From NCBI GenBank assembly GCA_029532415.1, contig JAQOTA010000052.1, forward strand, positions 2,108,001-2,172,000: a stretch of 64,000 nt of DNA, in the 5' to 3' direction. The notes beneath the pieces were generated by a model. That model saw only the letters and a list, made by a program, of their open reading frames with translations. It was not told where the DNA came from and made no database searches. Made by a program: the position numbers and the translations under genes. The stretch comes from Marasmius tenuissimus (Eukaryota; Basidiomycota; Agaricomycetes; Agaricales; Marasmiaceae). Below, in pieces: positions 1-11,783 of this stretch (the stretch's first letter is position 1; every line of letters begins with the position of its first letter).

Positions 1-417
1 GCGAGAACTCGCGAGAACTACGTTCTTCAGATGACGTTTGTGATAGTCGGTTCGCTGCCTCTTCACGTACGTACTCGTTTCTTCTCTTCTCTCCGGACCT
101 TCGCCTCCAGTCTATTCCTTATACCTGCAACGCCGATCCATTGCTCCAGCAGCAGGGTCTTGTCGGGGTCTGTGAGAGTTTCTGCCTTGCAGACCACAGA
201 GCTCACCTAGCAAGGTCGACAACTTGCAAGCCAAAACCCCCAGAGTCAATATTGGAACTAGTCATGTCGAGTTGATATGGCGATAGGAACCTGACTCGTC
301 GGGTGCGGGGACAACTTCTTGAGAGGTCCGCGGATGACTTGATCATGACTTGCTCAGTCCGATCAAGCACAAGCGCCTAAAATCCATCACTCGTTGCTTC
401 CATTCCAGTTCTCGTGC

Positions 418-423
418 TATAAA
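418..423 (+). promoter_or_regulatory. TATA-box-like element
   Basis: TATAAA lies 29 nt before the ATG at 452 and inside the longer open frame from 350. This favours the downstream start. Confidence 0.35.
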
Positions 424-451
424 CACCGCTACCACAGCTCTCCCTCTCTCC

Positions 452-1267
452 ATGGACTCGAACAACCCAGCGATCACAACCTCCTCCTCCCGACTCATGC
501 ACGCCTCCCTCGCATACCTCTCCACCGAAACACGCACTCTCGACGCCATCATCGCCCATCGTCCCACCCACACACCCACCCTCCCCACCGAAATCCTCCT
601 CCTCATCCGCTCCCACCTCCTCCTAACCGTCACCACCCACCTCATCCACCAATCCCACTCCGCACTCCGCCGCTACGAAAACACCCTTCGCCATCTCCTC
701 TGCCCAGAATGCCGGTCTTACAACGAATACGTCTACGGCGACGACCCGTGGAAATGGGAACCATGCGGTTCATGTGGACTAAACCTCAAATTCATCGATA
801 GACGGGAGTGGCTCGAAAACTATCTTTCTAGGAAATCACTGCGTTTCGTCTCCACGTCGCGAGAGGGTCCTCCTCGGTCGCACCATCCGATATGGAGGTT
901 GGTTGGGGATGTGCTGCATGGGTTTCAATGCAAGTGGGAAGGGGATGGGAATGGGAACGTCTTGATCGTACCTGACCGGGACCCCCCTGGCGTTCTTCTA
1001 GACGACAAACTTAGACTCGGACGCGTCGAGCGAGAATTGGCTTTGACGGTGACGGTTCCATGCGTTGAGCGAGGTACCTCAGTGCGCCCTGTGTCTTCCC
1101 CAGACCCGATGGGATTCGGAAGATCTTCCGGCGTTTATAGGACCGTAACCGTGTTTCCCGTTTTGTGTAGCGTTATCTTCTCGATACCGCTCTCCCTAGT
1201 CACGTTGCTTCTGAAAGTGGTTTGTTGGTATTGCAAACCTGGTGCTTTCAAGTGTGTTTTACTTTGA
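452..1267 (+). CDS. Hypothetical protein with a CxxC...CxxC pair and hydrophobic C-terminus
   Basis: A single open frame runs from an upstream ATG at 350. I prefer the ATG at 452 (271 aa), because a TATAAA lies at 418-423 and would place the 350 ATG upstream of transcription. The N-terminal third contains PTEILLLIRSHLL, which resembles the first helix of fungal F-box-like domains. Then come CPEC and CGSCG about 20 residues apart, a possible small zinc-binding knuckle. The last ~50 residues contain a hydrophobic stretch (VLCSVIFSIPLSLVTLLL) that could be a membrane anchor. Codon use is unusually C-rich in the first 200 bases. I do not recognise the family. The frame may lack an intron near the C-terminus, where the sequence is less protein-like. 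No partner gene is adjacent. Confidence 0.5.
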   Translation: MDSNNPAITTSSSRLMHASLAYLSTETRTLDAIIAHRPTHTPTLPTEILLLIRSHLLLTVTTHLIHQSHSALRRYENTLRHLLCPECRSYNEYVYGDDPWKWEPCGSCGLNLKFIDRREWLENYLSRKSLRFVSTSREGPPRSHHPIWRLVGDVLHGFQCKWEGDGNGNVLIVPDRDPPGVLLDDKLRLGRVERELALTVTVPCVERGTSVRPVSSPDPMGFGRSSGVYRTVTVFPVLCSVIFSIPLSLVTLLLKVVCWYCKPGAFKCVLL

Positions 1268-1299
1268 CATTAGAACTTTGGTTTCGACGTTGCTTCCTT

Positions 1300-4200
1300 C
1301 CTCTTTCTCTTACCTACTTATCGATGTCACTGTCAGTGGAGTCCGATATGAATACCAGTAACCAGATGCAGTTGTGAACGTAGAGCCGGAGGATTTGTCC
1401 CACCGTGCGTCCCTCCATAGCTTGCCTGCCGCCTGTGAAAAACGAGTCGGTCGCAGGCTTTACTCATCCCTCTTCATTCTCGAGTTCTCGCCCATCCACC
1501 AATTACATGTCCCTACAACGCCGCTAGGGGTTTAAAAGGGTTTAGACGAAAACATCATGATCTTATCGATGTCAAGTCGATTTTTTTTTTATTTCTCTTT
1601 GCTCGGCGTCGGGCCCGTTATGAATGAACCAGCTAGTGCCCTCGTCCACTTCGAATTATTCTTCACGCGCGCTTTTCATCTGTTCTGTCGACATTAGACC
1701 TCTATTTTTTGCTCGACGTCCATGAATACTGGTGCAATTGTTACTAAACATAGTATCTTTACCTACTCTGAGTAGTCAATCATACGCATCTTTTCGAATC
1801 CCTCTGCCAGTCCCCTTCTCATGACATTTCCAGAACCAGAAAAGATGCCTGCCGCCTAGCGTGGCGAGACGGACGCCATGGCATTGGCTGTCCTCCCACA
1901 CAGTCCACTGACTCGCCCCTCTCCCTCAACTCTTCTCGCTGGCATGGGATAGATGAACCTCGTACAGCACCGTTGGGGTGTTCTCAGGTCTGATTTCGAT
2001 TTCGATTTCTTTCCCAATGCTCCCCCAAGCCGTACCCCGATCATATTTCGTCCGCGCCTCATTCCTGTCCCAGTTCGAGTATTCTTACCTGAAAGACCCC
2101 CCTGGTTTCTGCATCTCCTCGAATACCCTCCAAAAGAAAACTTTAGTTTCATTCCCCGTTTCACTTTGCTCGGCGTTCATGCACATGATCCATAATAGTC
2201 CGATCATGAATACCAATGTAGTTGCGAACGTAGTGCCGGCGTGTTTATCCTACCGTGCATTCCCCTTATTGATCTGAGCGAGTAGGGGTGGGGGGGTCAC
2301 AACGACACCCCCAGCGTCCAAGAGAATGAGCTGGCTAGCAATCGTTGTTCAATGTCGGCGTTGGCGTCGTGTGTGACACTCTCCACACCAGGGACCTCTG
2401 ATGGAGCTCAAAGACGTCGTACCTCTGAGCTGGAGGTATAGAACAGACGACTTCGCTGTCTGTCACCGTTTTTTTTTTCGTCCTTGTCGACTGTGAGAAT
2501 TTTGTCGATGATGGTGGTCCGAGTCGACCGTCGATCAATTTTTTTCCCCACCGCTCCTTCGACTGAAACACCTCATAAACATTCTAAATTTGATGCCAGA
2601 GTTCTACTTTTATCGACGTCCATGAAACCCTCTTGCCTCTTACTCCGACTCCTGGTTGCCGCATCTTCCTCGAAGCCCCCCTCTACAGAACTTTTCATCT
2701 CTCATGACATGAGAAGTTTTGCTTCATTCACCTTACGACTTTGTCAAGTGTTTTGCTCGGCGTTCATGAATACTAGACTAAACCTGGTGTCTTTGTCCTA
2801 CTCTGAGTAGCCATACGCATCTGCTCAAACCCCCCTACTACATGCTTCTTATCCCTCATGACATTCCGAGACGAGATTGAGCCTGCCGCCTGGATGGTGA
2901 GGCGTCGGAGATCATGATGGACGCGATCATCTGCTATGACTTTCCTCCCACGGGAGTCCACCAATTCATCACTCTCTCGACATTCTTCGAGTTCTCGTCC
3001 ACCCACCAAGTTCCTAAAACGCTAGGGTTCAGACCAACTAGCGAAACATCTCATTCCAGCTTGACATTAGACTCTTTTCCACTTCTATCGACGTCAAGTC
3101 AAGTATTCTTGCTTAGGGCCTGTTCGGATGAACGGCTTAGCTCGAGGCTTAGCCTGGGCTTAACAAAAACCCCCCCCCCCCGCCAAAACAAGCAGATTAG
3201 GATTAGCCAAGCCAAGCCTGGCTAGGGTTATCAAGTGCTGAACATTTGGCAGGGAATTTTGTTAAGCCCGGGCTAAACCTGACCTAAGCCGTTCACCCGA
3301 ACAGGCCCCAAGTTAGCCTCGACAGTCAAGATATTCGAGTTCGGGTACTGTTTTTGAACGTGGAGACCAAACACCACCCTTCCCACATGAAGTCTTTTGC
3401 GGTCTACTTTGAGTGTCCTCGAGTCATTCCTCACGCTTTTCATCTCTCATGACACGACAGTATGCAGAACTTTTGTTTCACTCCCCGTTCCACTTTGTCA
3501 AGTGTTTTGCTCGGCGTGCATGCATAATGTTGGCCTAGGGCCTTTGTCCTACGCAACTCCTCGAAGGCCCTCTACAGACTTTTTATCTCTCACGACACAC
3601 TTCGAGACAAGATCGGCTTCGAGTCCCCCCTGCACACTGTTCATCTCTCATATCATGACATTAGAATCTGTTTCTCGTTCTGATTCACGTACTTTGTCGA
3701 GTGTTTTGCTCGATGTCCATGAATACTAGTGCAATAGTGTCACTAAAGATAGTGCCTTGATCCTAGTAGTCAACTGTCAGCCTTAGGCATACCTCCGAAT
3801 CCCCCCTCTCATGACATTTCCAGAAAAGATGCCTGCCGCCTAGATGGCGAGGTGAGGTGGACGCGGCAATCTGCTATGGCATTGGCTGTCCTCCCACGGA
3901 GTCCATTTACTCGCCTCTCTCCCTCGACACTTCTCTCTGGAGGGTTAGACAAATTCGGTACAGCATTGGGGCGTCGTCCTCGTTAAGGTCCTCAGGTCTG
4001 ATTTGGATTTGGATCTCTTTCCCCAACGCTCCCTCACTAAGTGAAGCCGTACTTCGTCCGTCGACCGAAACACCTCATTCTAGTTTGGAGCTAGAGCCTT
4101 TTCCTGTCCAGTAGAGTATTGTTACCTGGCACCCGTGAAAGCCTCCTGGTTTCCGCATCCTCGAATGCCTTCTATAGAACTTGTCATCTCTCATAAATGA

Positions 4201-5070
4201 GAACTTTTACTTCATTGACCGTTCCATGATTTTGTCGAGTGTTTTGCTCGACGTCCATGATGCATAATGTAGAACCTAGCGTCTTTGTTCTATCCTACGC
4301 ACCTCTTCAAACCCCCTCCCCTTCTACGAACTTTTCATCTCTCACGGCAAGCCTGATCCTGCCGCCTATTGGAAACGAGATGGACACGGGCCATCTGCTT
4401 TCGCTTTCCTCCCACCAAGTCCGCTTACTCGTCGCTCTCGAGCTCTTGCCTACCCACCAATCGCGAATCCCTACGATTCTAGGGTTGTATGCAGACGAGT
4501 TCAACGAAGCAGTTTGACATTAGCCTCTTTTCCACTTTTATCGATATCAAGTCGAGTATCCTTGCTCGGCGTCGCCTTCGATGATCACCAATGCATAGTG
4601 CCGTTTCTTCGATATCTCTGACAGTCAAGATCTTCGAGTTGGGGTACTGTTTTTTTTTTTTGGACGTGGACCAAACACCATCTTTCCCACATCAAGTCTT
4701 TTGCGGTCTTCTCGATTCTTCGAGTCACTCCTCACGCTTTTCATCTCTCATGACATGAGAACTTTTGCTTCACTCGCCGTTCCGCTTTGGCAAGTGTTTT
4801 GCTCGGCGTCCATGCACAGTGTCGACCTCTAGTGTCTTTGTCCTACGCATCTCGAGACAAGATTAAGCCTACCGCGAGGCGAGATCATAGACGCGGCCAT
4901 CTACTATGGCTTTGCCGTCCTCCCACGGAGTCCGCTCACTCGTTCTCGAGTTCTCGCCCACCCACAAGGTCCCGCTTTTCATCTGTTTTGACATTAGAAC
5001 TCACCCTTTTTCAAGTGTTTAGCCCGGCGTCCATGAATATTGAATGCCCAATGCAAAAAAAAACCTCTTA
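1300..5070. repeat. Decayed higher-order repeat array
   Basis: The stretch is built from diverged copies of a few modules in repeating order. Module 1 (core TTTGCTCGGCGTCCATGAAT) recurs near 1600, 1711, 2168, 2610, 2755, 3509, 3708, 4246, 4564, 4800 and 5021. Module 2 (core GCCTGCCGCCTAGATGGCGA) recurs near 1423, 1847, 2890, 3830, 4357 and 4866. Module 3 (core TTTTCATCTCTCATGACATG) recurs near 1674, 2694, 3437, 3582, 3645, 4184, 4329, 4738 and 4977. Two long copies, about 1715-2160 and 3712-4140, align almost throughout. Short open frames in it change from copy to copy, so I do not call genes here. Origin unknown; it could be a decayed transposon array or a tandemly expanded non-coding unit. 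Confidence 0.8.
3116..3308. mobile_element. MITE-like element with ~49-bp terminal inverted repeats
   Basis: The left end reads GGGCCTGTTCGGATGAACGG and the right end, reverse-complemented, reads GGGCCTGTTCGGGTGAACGG. The match continues with a few mismatches to a shared GGGCTTAAC about 49 bases in. The ~193-bp element has a short centre that includes a poly-C run (3171-3181). It has no coding capacity. It interrupts a repeat module whose uninterrupted counterpart is near 4551-4650, so it inserted after the array formed. A GGGCCTGTTCGG terminus is reminiscent of hAT-type non-autonomous elements. I could not see an exact 8-bp target duplication, so superfamily assignment is tentative. Confidence 0.75.
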
Positions 5071-6829
5071 CCTACTCCGATTAAAACTCGAACTCTTGGT
5101 TTCCATCGGACTTCCGTGCGTTTCACGTACGCCGTACGCGAGAGATTTCATTTCCGTTCAAAAGCTACACACACGAGGTATCAAGACTCAGGACTGTAGC
5201 CGGTATAGGACGGTATATTTTCGGATCCCAAGTGCTTTACTTGGAACGATTTTTTTACGTTGATTCGCCTTTAGCCTCCCCCCCCCCCTCCCGGTGTTTT
5301 TGACACATGTACTAATGCGTTCTCACACGGAAGTCTTTGGTTTGTTTGGCACGAACCCTGAGGGAATCCGGGGGCAATGTTCTGGCAACGGCAACTTTTG
5401 GGTGACCACTGTCCTGCACGAATGTTGGTCACGATTGGACCAGTCCTTGATTCAGACAGCTTGCTCAGAGCGATACTCGAGTTGGAATTCTCACCCTCTG
5501 TTATCTAGACGCGAATTTCAGCATAAAGGGGGGGCGGAGACACGTTACACGAGCTCCGTGATATGTCGTTTTCTGTCACCCACAGATCTCTGCCCGATGC
5601 CCTTGATCAGGGTTGTTCTGATGATTCAGCCGTTGTTTTCGAGCCAAACAAACAAAAAGTGACCTCTGAAGAATGTAAAAGGCAATAACAGGGCTAAGGG
5701 CAATCTAGGACAATCTGGGTCTCTTTCAGGCTCCGTTTCTGCATTTGGTAATATACCTACCATATATGGGTGGCCATCACTGGATCAGGTTCTAAGCGAC
5801 GCTCTATTGCCGCCAAAGCGAGCGGAACGAACGTGGTATGTACTCGTGCACATGTCTCTTTCCTCCCATCTTCACCACAGATTGCGAGAGATTACGAGCT
5901 TCGCTATCCAGTTCTCCAAATGCGAACCACGGTTTGGTATCAACTCAGCTCCTCAACACCTTTTGCCATGGAGCTATAGAGCCACAGACATCTCCCGCGG
6001 AAATTACGACTAAAAAAAGCAACTTGAGACCATCCTTATGGCTCTGTTGTTGCGCCTCTCAGGAGCGCTCGCCTGAAACCTGCCGAACTCCTCCCCCAAG
6101 GCCCCAAATTGCGAGTCTGCTGACACCGGAAGGGTAAAGATGCCTTTAGCGGGGCCTGCCATGGCTTTTTGCTTGTTTGATTAGGTTTGTCCCCCCCTAC
6201 ACGGACGGATCCCGTTCAGGGTCGCGGAAGATTTTCAAGAGATTTGGGTGTTGACAACTAGCGAGACGAATACCACGGAGCCTCGAGGGAGGCTATAGAG
6301 CTCGGATAATACGCCTGAATTCAGGTGTGGCATCGCCCGGTTGAACATTTCTACGTTCTGGTCATCCGTGCCCTCCAAGAACGACCCTTTCGCAAACAAG
6401 TTTTCACGTGTGTCGACAAAACAAAACTGTACAAACACGACGGGGATTATCCATTACTATCCCTTTGTTTGGCGACGATTATCCCGGGACGCGAGTTGTC
6501 AAAAAGTCTCGAAAACCTTACTGATATTTCCGGGTGATTAGGGAAAGCATTCATCGCAGATAATCAAGAAGCTGGAGATTTCTTTGTATAATCAGGATTC
6601 AAATACGGGTGAGTACCATACATTTATTTACTTCATGCGGGAGCTTTAACCCCATCTGCGGAGCGAGTGCTAGTATCAAAGCTTAATTTTTCTCCACCTC
6701 GCGTGTAGAAGGAATCAGTGAGCCTCAAGGTCCAAGCCCTGAGCAAAGCCCTTCCCCATCTGTCCCCGAACGGTCCGATTATGATCGAGAAACATGAGGT
6801 TTAATTCAAACCCACGTTCTCCCCTAGAT
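5071..6829. other. Gene-poor interval
   Basis: The array fades out by about 5.1 kb. The rest contains only short open frames (up to ~120 codons, 5294-5662) without recognisable domains, homopolymer runs, and no convincing spliced gene. I see nothing further here except the promoter region of the transporter gene downstream. Confidence 0.5.
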
Positions 6830-6837
6830 TATAAAAA
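6830..6837 (+). promoter_or_regulatory. TATA-box-like element of the MFS transporter gene
   Basis: TATAAAAA lies about 65 nt before the ATG at 6899, followed by a C/T-rich leader typical of fungal promoters. Confidence 0.45.
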
Positions 6838-6898
6838 ATCGCACCTTGCCCCCCAATCCTCCCCATTCCCCTCCTCCCTTCCCTTTCCCCCCTCCACT

Positions 6899-9724
6899 AT
6901 GTCGACCACAGTTATAACGACTCCCGCTGACTATGGCCAAAACTTGAATGGCACAGGTCTCCGTGGCCGTCGTTTTAGTGTGAACCCACCTCTCCCTCAA
7001 AATCTCTTCGCTTCCGGTCGCGCAGACTCCGACGAGTCTCCGCCGTCTCAAAATGAATCTGCAATCGAGGAAGAGGAAGACGCCCAAGTCCAACCGGCGC
7101 CTCTCTCGATTGAGCTTCCTCCAAACGACTTTGCTAGAGCTGTCCCGACCCTTCCTGCGCCCATGTCCAACGCGCATATCTCGAGTTACTCTACGAACGT
7201 TTACATTCCTCGACATCAAGATGGTAGTGGGATGTTGCAAGGTCCCATCTCTGGACCTCCGACGCCTTATGTCGCCACGCCGGCTAGCGAGTTTCCGCCG
7301 AGTACACCTGTCGACCGGAGTGGTTCGATTATCCATCTGATTGGAGGCGAACCTATTCCTAGTCCTCCACCGAATCAGGAACGAGTCAAGCGTCGTCTGG
7401 CTTGTGCTTACTTTTTGTTTTTCCTCTGTGGATGGGGAGATGGAGGTTAGTGCCGCACTAGTATGGGCGGAGGACGTAAAGACTGACACATCGTTCTTCA
7501 TTCTTCAGTGACTGGAACGGTACTCCCCTGTTCGTGAGAGTCCTTGACGGTATTGGCACTTGTTCTCACTCCGCTTTCGTACCAGATCTGAAGGAGTACT
7601 TCAACCTGTCGGACATTCTAATTTCCACTCTATGGCTGGGCGGGACGATTGGGTATGGACCGGCTCCCTTCCTGCCTTAGGTCTCTCCCACTGACGTTCC
7701 TCTACTTTAGGTTCTTCACGGGGACCTTCGCTGTAGAACCGGTCATGCACTCCCTCGGACTGTACCGTGTCTCCGGAGCTGCAAACCGGTCTCTACGTCC
7801 CGCCTGGTCCCAAAAGGGCGACAAGTCTGTCGCAACAGTGGCCTTCTCGCCCTCTCAGTCCCGATATCTCACACTGCTTCTGGGATGTATTGTGCATTCC
7901 AGTTTCTTCGTGTTGATGGGTAGCCGAAGCGGCTTCGCCGCCATGTTTGTGGCGTACGCTACTGCTGCCTTGGCTAGAGCTTTTTGGACTGGTATGTGGC
8001 ATTTTCGACTCGTGTTCCATACCAAGAGTGGAGTCGCTAACATATGTTTCTCTTCCTTCCTCGCTCTAGCATCCTTGTAATCTTTCCACTTGTGGCGAGG
8101 TATTAAGCGTGATTCTGATCCCATTTGTGAAACCAGAAACGAGTTCCTTGCGAGTGGTCCGAAGGAGGCAATGGGATATGCTTACGGTCTTTGGGGTAAG
8201 TCTGGCTCCGACTCCGAGACACATTGGCAACGTTCTGGTCGCTAAACATAACCTATTCGTCACCTAGGCATCGGCGGCGTTTTTGCACCACTCGTCTGTC
8301 AGACTATCATCGCTTCTGGCGCGCCGTGGCAGAATTTCTACTACGGCTCGTTAGTGGTGGCTGGCGTCAACATGCTGTTGGTTATGTATGCGTTCCAGCC
8401 TACCCAGCGGGAGCTTTTCACGGAACGCAAGGAGGCATTGTCTCATGCGTCGCCGCGATCGGCTCCTGGAACGCCAGCAGCAGATGAGACTCGGATGGTG
8501 GCGTTTTCCTCATCAGAGTCGTCGTCCAATGTCAACTCGTCGCCGTTGTTCCCTCAAACACCTGCAAAACCCGAAAATAGTAAGTAATTTCTCGGTTTTC
8601 CCTTGTTCCGTGTGTGAAAAACCGGCGTGCCAATAATACTACTTTTAGCGTTCCGACGGGCCCTTTGCCTGCCTTACACCTGGGCATTCTCGTTGTTCGG
8701 GCTTCTTTACTACGGGAGGTGAGTAAAGAACGATTATCTACTGTCCGACTTGGAAGGGATTGTGACCCGGATCTTCTTCAGTGACACCATTGTTCAAGGA
8801 TACGTGAGTGTGCCAAAGTTGCCCCTGCGCGCGGCGCAAGTCTTCTAACCCGAGTCCGTCACTTAGACTGTGCTGTACCTGCTGGCGAAAAGGGTGAGAA
8901 TAAACATGTGAAAGCGAGTCTTTGCTTAATTCTAATGGATGCGGTAGAGCGCGGACCCCAAGACGGTGGGGTATGTTACTTCCGGGTATGCTGGTGGTTT
9001 GTCCGTGGGACGATTGTTATGGGGATACTTCTCGCCCAAGTAAGTGTTTTACTTGGACTGCGCACGTCTGTGGGTGTACTTACTTCTTGGCTACCTCAAG
9101 AATGAGCTTCACGCAACAGAAGCATGCTCTGACTGCATTCTGGTGCGTCCCTTCCCGATCTGCATTGGGACCCTTGAGCTAACCGTGTCCCTCTTTCAGC
9201 TGTACGCTTCATGCTCATCTCTGACTAATTGGACTCCCGGCTCAAGCCTCAATTTACTCACAGGCATTGGGCTCGTGATGCATATCACAATCTGGCTAGT
9301 TGATTCCAGTCTTCAAAACTCGGTCGCGACTGCAATTATCGGACTCGTCTACGGTCCCATCTGGCCTGGCGCTCTCACGATCATCAGTGCCCTTCTTCCG
9401 AAGGATATGCGGATGATGGTCATGGCGATCTTGTTCGTACCAAACGTCTTCCCCGTTTGCCGTCCCGATTCTCATACATACATACTTCACGTCTTACAGC
9501 TCGGCTGCCGGCAACCTTGGTTCATGTAGGTTGCCAGAACTGTCTTTCTTAAGCGTCTCTCACTCTTTTTCCTATCAGCTATTTTCCCACTTGTTATCGG
9601 CGCAATGTCTGGTGCTAAAGGCATTGAATCGATGCCTTACCTTGCGGTCCCACTGGCTGTGTCGTTCCTCGCATTGTGGGCGATCTTCCCGTCGAAAGTA
9701 CCCACGAGGTCCTCCCCAAATTAA
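6899..9724 (+). CDS. MFS transporter (BSC6-like), about a dozen exons
   Basis: Manual splicing gives a major-facilitator membrane protein of about 600 residues. A ~170-residue acidic, Pro/Ser-rich cytoplasmic N-terminus is followed by hydrophobic helices starting at RRLACAYFLFFLCGWGDG, then VTGTVLPYLKEYFNLSD and, later, AYGLWGIGGVFAPL and VYGPIWPGAL. A hydrophilic central loop rich in Ser and Pro separates the two halves. The layout resembles fungal MFS proteins annotated as bypass-of-stop-codon 6-like; the substrate cannot be read from the sequence. Clear introns are 7446-7508, 7530-7585, 7653-7710, 8196-8267, 8580-8648, 8719-8781 and 8804-8866. Around 8070-8076 a 7-nt exon is needed to keep frame. 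Two donors read GTTCGT. The junctions near 7768-7860 and 9143-9264 are unresolved. Stop TAA 9722-9724. Confidence 0.8.
8070..8076 (+). other. Predicted 7-nt microexon of the MFS gene
   Basis: CATCCTT lies between an upstream acceptor (CTCTAG, ending 8069) and a downstream donor (GTAATC, from 8077). Including it joins the helix ending ARAFWT to NEFLAS in frame as AFWTASLNEFLAS, which fits the family. Without it the reading frame breaks. Confidence 0.55.
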
Positions 9725-10145
9725 AGTTTTGTTCATCATTCCTATGGTTTCTTGCGCTCGGTTCACGTTTTCTTGGGTTGCCGGAAGGGTTTTATGTATG
9801 CTGTCGTCGATTTGTTTTCTTTAGATATTCATTGTCCTCTTTTCTCTCCCCTCTGGTATCAGGGTAGTAACTGTACTTTGTGTCATGTTTCTCTCTCTGT
9901 TTGCTACTCGCTGTAGATCTGGACTTAATTAGTTCTCTTCCTCGTTTTTTTGTTATACGTTCTCTCTTTTCGCTGTACCCCATAGACAGTAGAAAACAAC
10001 CCCTATGTTTTGCCGAGCCGGTATTTGTATCGCCTGCCACTTTCAATTATATGACGTCACCCTGCACGACACTGGTGACTGTTCCCTTGCCTGCAGCTCT
10101 AAATTTAAAACTCGTTGCTCTTTACCCTCATCCTCAAGTTTCGCG
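9725..10145. other. Intergenic, MFS 3' end to monooxygenase promoter
   Basis: T-rich 3' flank followed by the promoter of the next plus-strand gene. Short frames here are not protein-like. Nothing else seen. Confidence 0.4.
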
Positions 10146-11783
10146 ATGTGGAACCCAGTCTTACTCCTCTATCAAATAATCCAGTATATTCTGTCGAGAA
10201 TTCTGTCTCCCGACCCACCGCCACCTCATGCCAAGCTCAGTCGTCCTCGAGTAGCCATCATCGGTGCAGGTATCACAGGCGTTTCAGCAGCTGCACACTG
10301 CGTCGGCCATGGCTTCGACGTCACCATCTTCGAAGCTGGAGGTCGTGAAGACCTCGGTGGCATCTGGGCACGCGTCAACAAGACTTCCGGACTCCAGATA
10401 CACAGTCTCATGTTCCGTTTCCATCCCCGCGTTCAATGGCAGAGTGGATACCCTTCGCGACAGCAGATTTTGGACGCTGTTGAGGATTTATACAAGGCGT
10501 ACCTTCTGGAAGACAAAACCAAGTTCCATACGAAGATCGAGAGGGTTTGGCAGGATAAGGAGGGAAAATGGTGTCTGAATAGCGAGGGATATGGCAAGTT
10601 TGATGGAATCATAGCTGCTGTTGGGTAAGCTATATGCTGCTACCTGAACGCGTTTTCGACTTATTGACATCGTGTTATAGAACCTGCGGAGAGCCCAAGA
10701 TGGTCAAAGTGCCAAATCAGGACGTATTTCGTGGCGAAATCCACCACTCATCCAAACTGGACGGAAAGGACTGCAAAGGCAAGAACGTGGTCATCATCGG
10801 AGGCGGAGCATCCGCAGTGGAAGCTCTAGAGTTTGCTACAGCTATGCAGGCAGGGAAGACAACGATATTGGCTAGAGTAAGTTCATTTACTCCCGAGTGT
10901 GAAGCTTCCAAGCGTGACTGACGCGGTTTCAACTTTGAATCAGTCCGACAAGTGGATTATCCCGCGAAACGCCATTGTCGATACTCTACTGGCGATGAAC
11001 ATATTCGGCCAGGAAACCTATCTATCCTGGATCCCGGAGTTCCTCCTTCGTCGATTCTTCTACCGCGACCTCTCCGACCTCGCTCCGAGCCATCAAGGCA
11101 TCTTCACAGAGACGCCCATGGTGAACTCTGAGGTACTCGATAAAATTCGGGACGGCAGCGCTGAATGGCTCCGCGGCGATATCGAAAACTTCACGGAGAC
11201 CGGCATTCAATTCAATCAACGAGACAAGAACGTCCCAAAAGGCGGTCCAGGAAAATCCATTCATGTCGAAGCGGACATGGTCATTATGGCCACAGGCTAT
11301 AAGCGACCCAAACTCGATTTCTTACCCTCCCCTTGCTTCGAAGAGCCCTACAACCCGCCCAACTGGTACCTGCAGACGTTCCCTCCTCCTTACCCCTCCG
11401 TTAGCTGCATCAATTCTACGTATGTTAACGGAGTCGGGACGGTTGGGAACTACCATATCGGGATCTATACCAGGATTCTGCTCATGTTCCTTGTTGATCC
11501 ATTGACCCGCCCTCAGGAATGGTTGATGAAACGCTGGATTGATATGACGCGCCTCTTGAAGAGCAGGTCACCCACTCCCGCTTTTGACTTCTTCACGTAC
11601 ACAGAATTGCTGTGGTGGTATTGCTTCTGCGTTGCTATCAACCCTTTCCGTTGGAAATGGGCGCTGTTCGTATTCTTTGGGATTGGGTCTGGGTTGCCTT
11701 TGAGCATCGTGCAGAGGGAGCAGAGGATTCGGGAGTTTATGATGAGGGAGGAGAAAGCTTGGAGGACAGCTGACCGCAAATGA
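10146..11783 (+). CDS. Flavin-containing monooxygenase-like FAD/NADPH oxidoreductase
   Basis: Exons 10146-10624, 10681-10876 and 10944-11783 join to 504 aa with no frame error. A hydrophobic N-terminal segment of about 20 residues precedes the FAD-binding Rossmann motif VAIIGAGITGVSAA (GxGxxG, near residue 38). The FMO fingerprint appears as FRGEIHHSSKL, the second (NADPH) Rossmann motif as VVIIGGGASAVEA, and the late ATG-type motif as MATGYKRP. FMOs of this class oxygenate soft nucleophiles or carry out Baeyer-Villiger-type reactions on small molecules; the substrate is unknown. Two hydrophobic segments near the C-terminus (ELLWWYCFCVAINPF; WALFVFFGIGSGLPL) suggest membrane association, probably endoplasmic reticulum. 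It follows the MFS gene in the same direction by about 420 bp, but I see no biosynthetic core gene, so I do not infer a cluster. Confidence 0.88.

Noticed and set aside
1300..5070. CRISPR-like array
   Set aside because: Repeats are diverged, long and not regularly spaced by unique spacers; the genome is eukaryotic.
6824..7501. 225-codon minus-strand frame
   Set aside because: It is antisense to the first exon of the MFS gene, basic and low-complexity, with no domain. A shadow frame.
6899..11783. MFS transporter plus flavin monooxygenase as part of a secondary-metabolite cluster
   Set aside because: No polyketide synthase, NRPS, terpene synthase or prenyltransferase is nearby; two adjacent genes are not enough.
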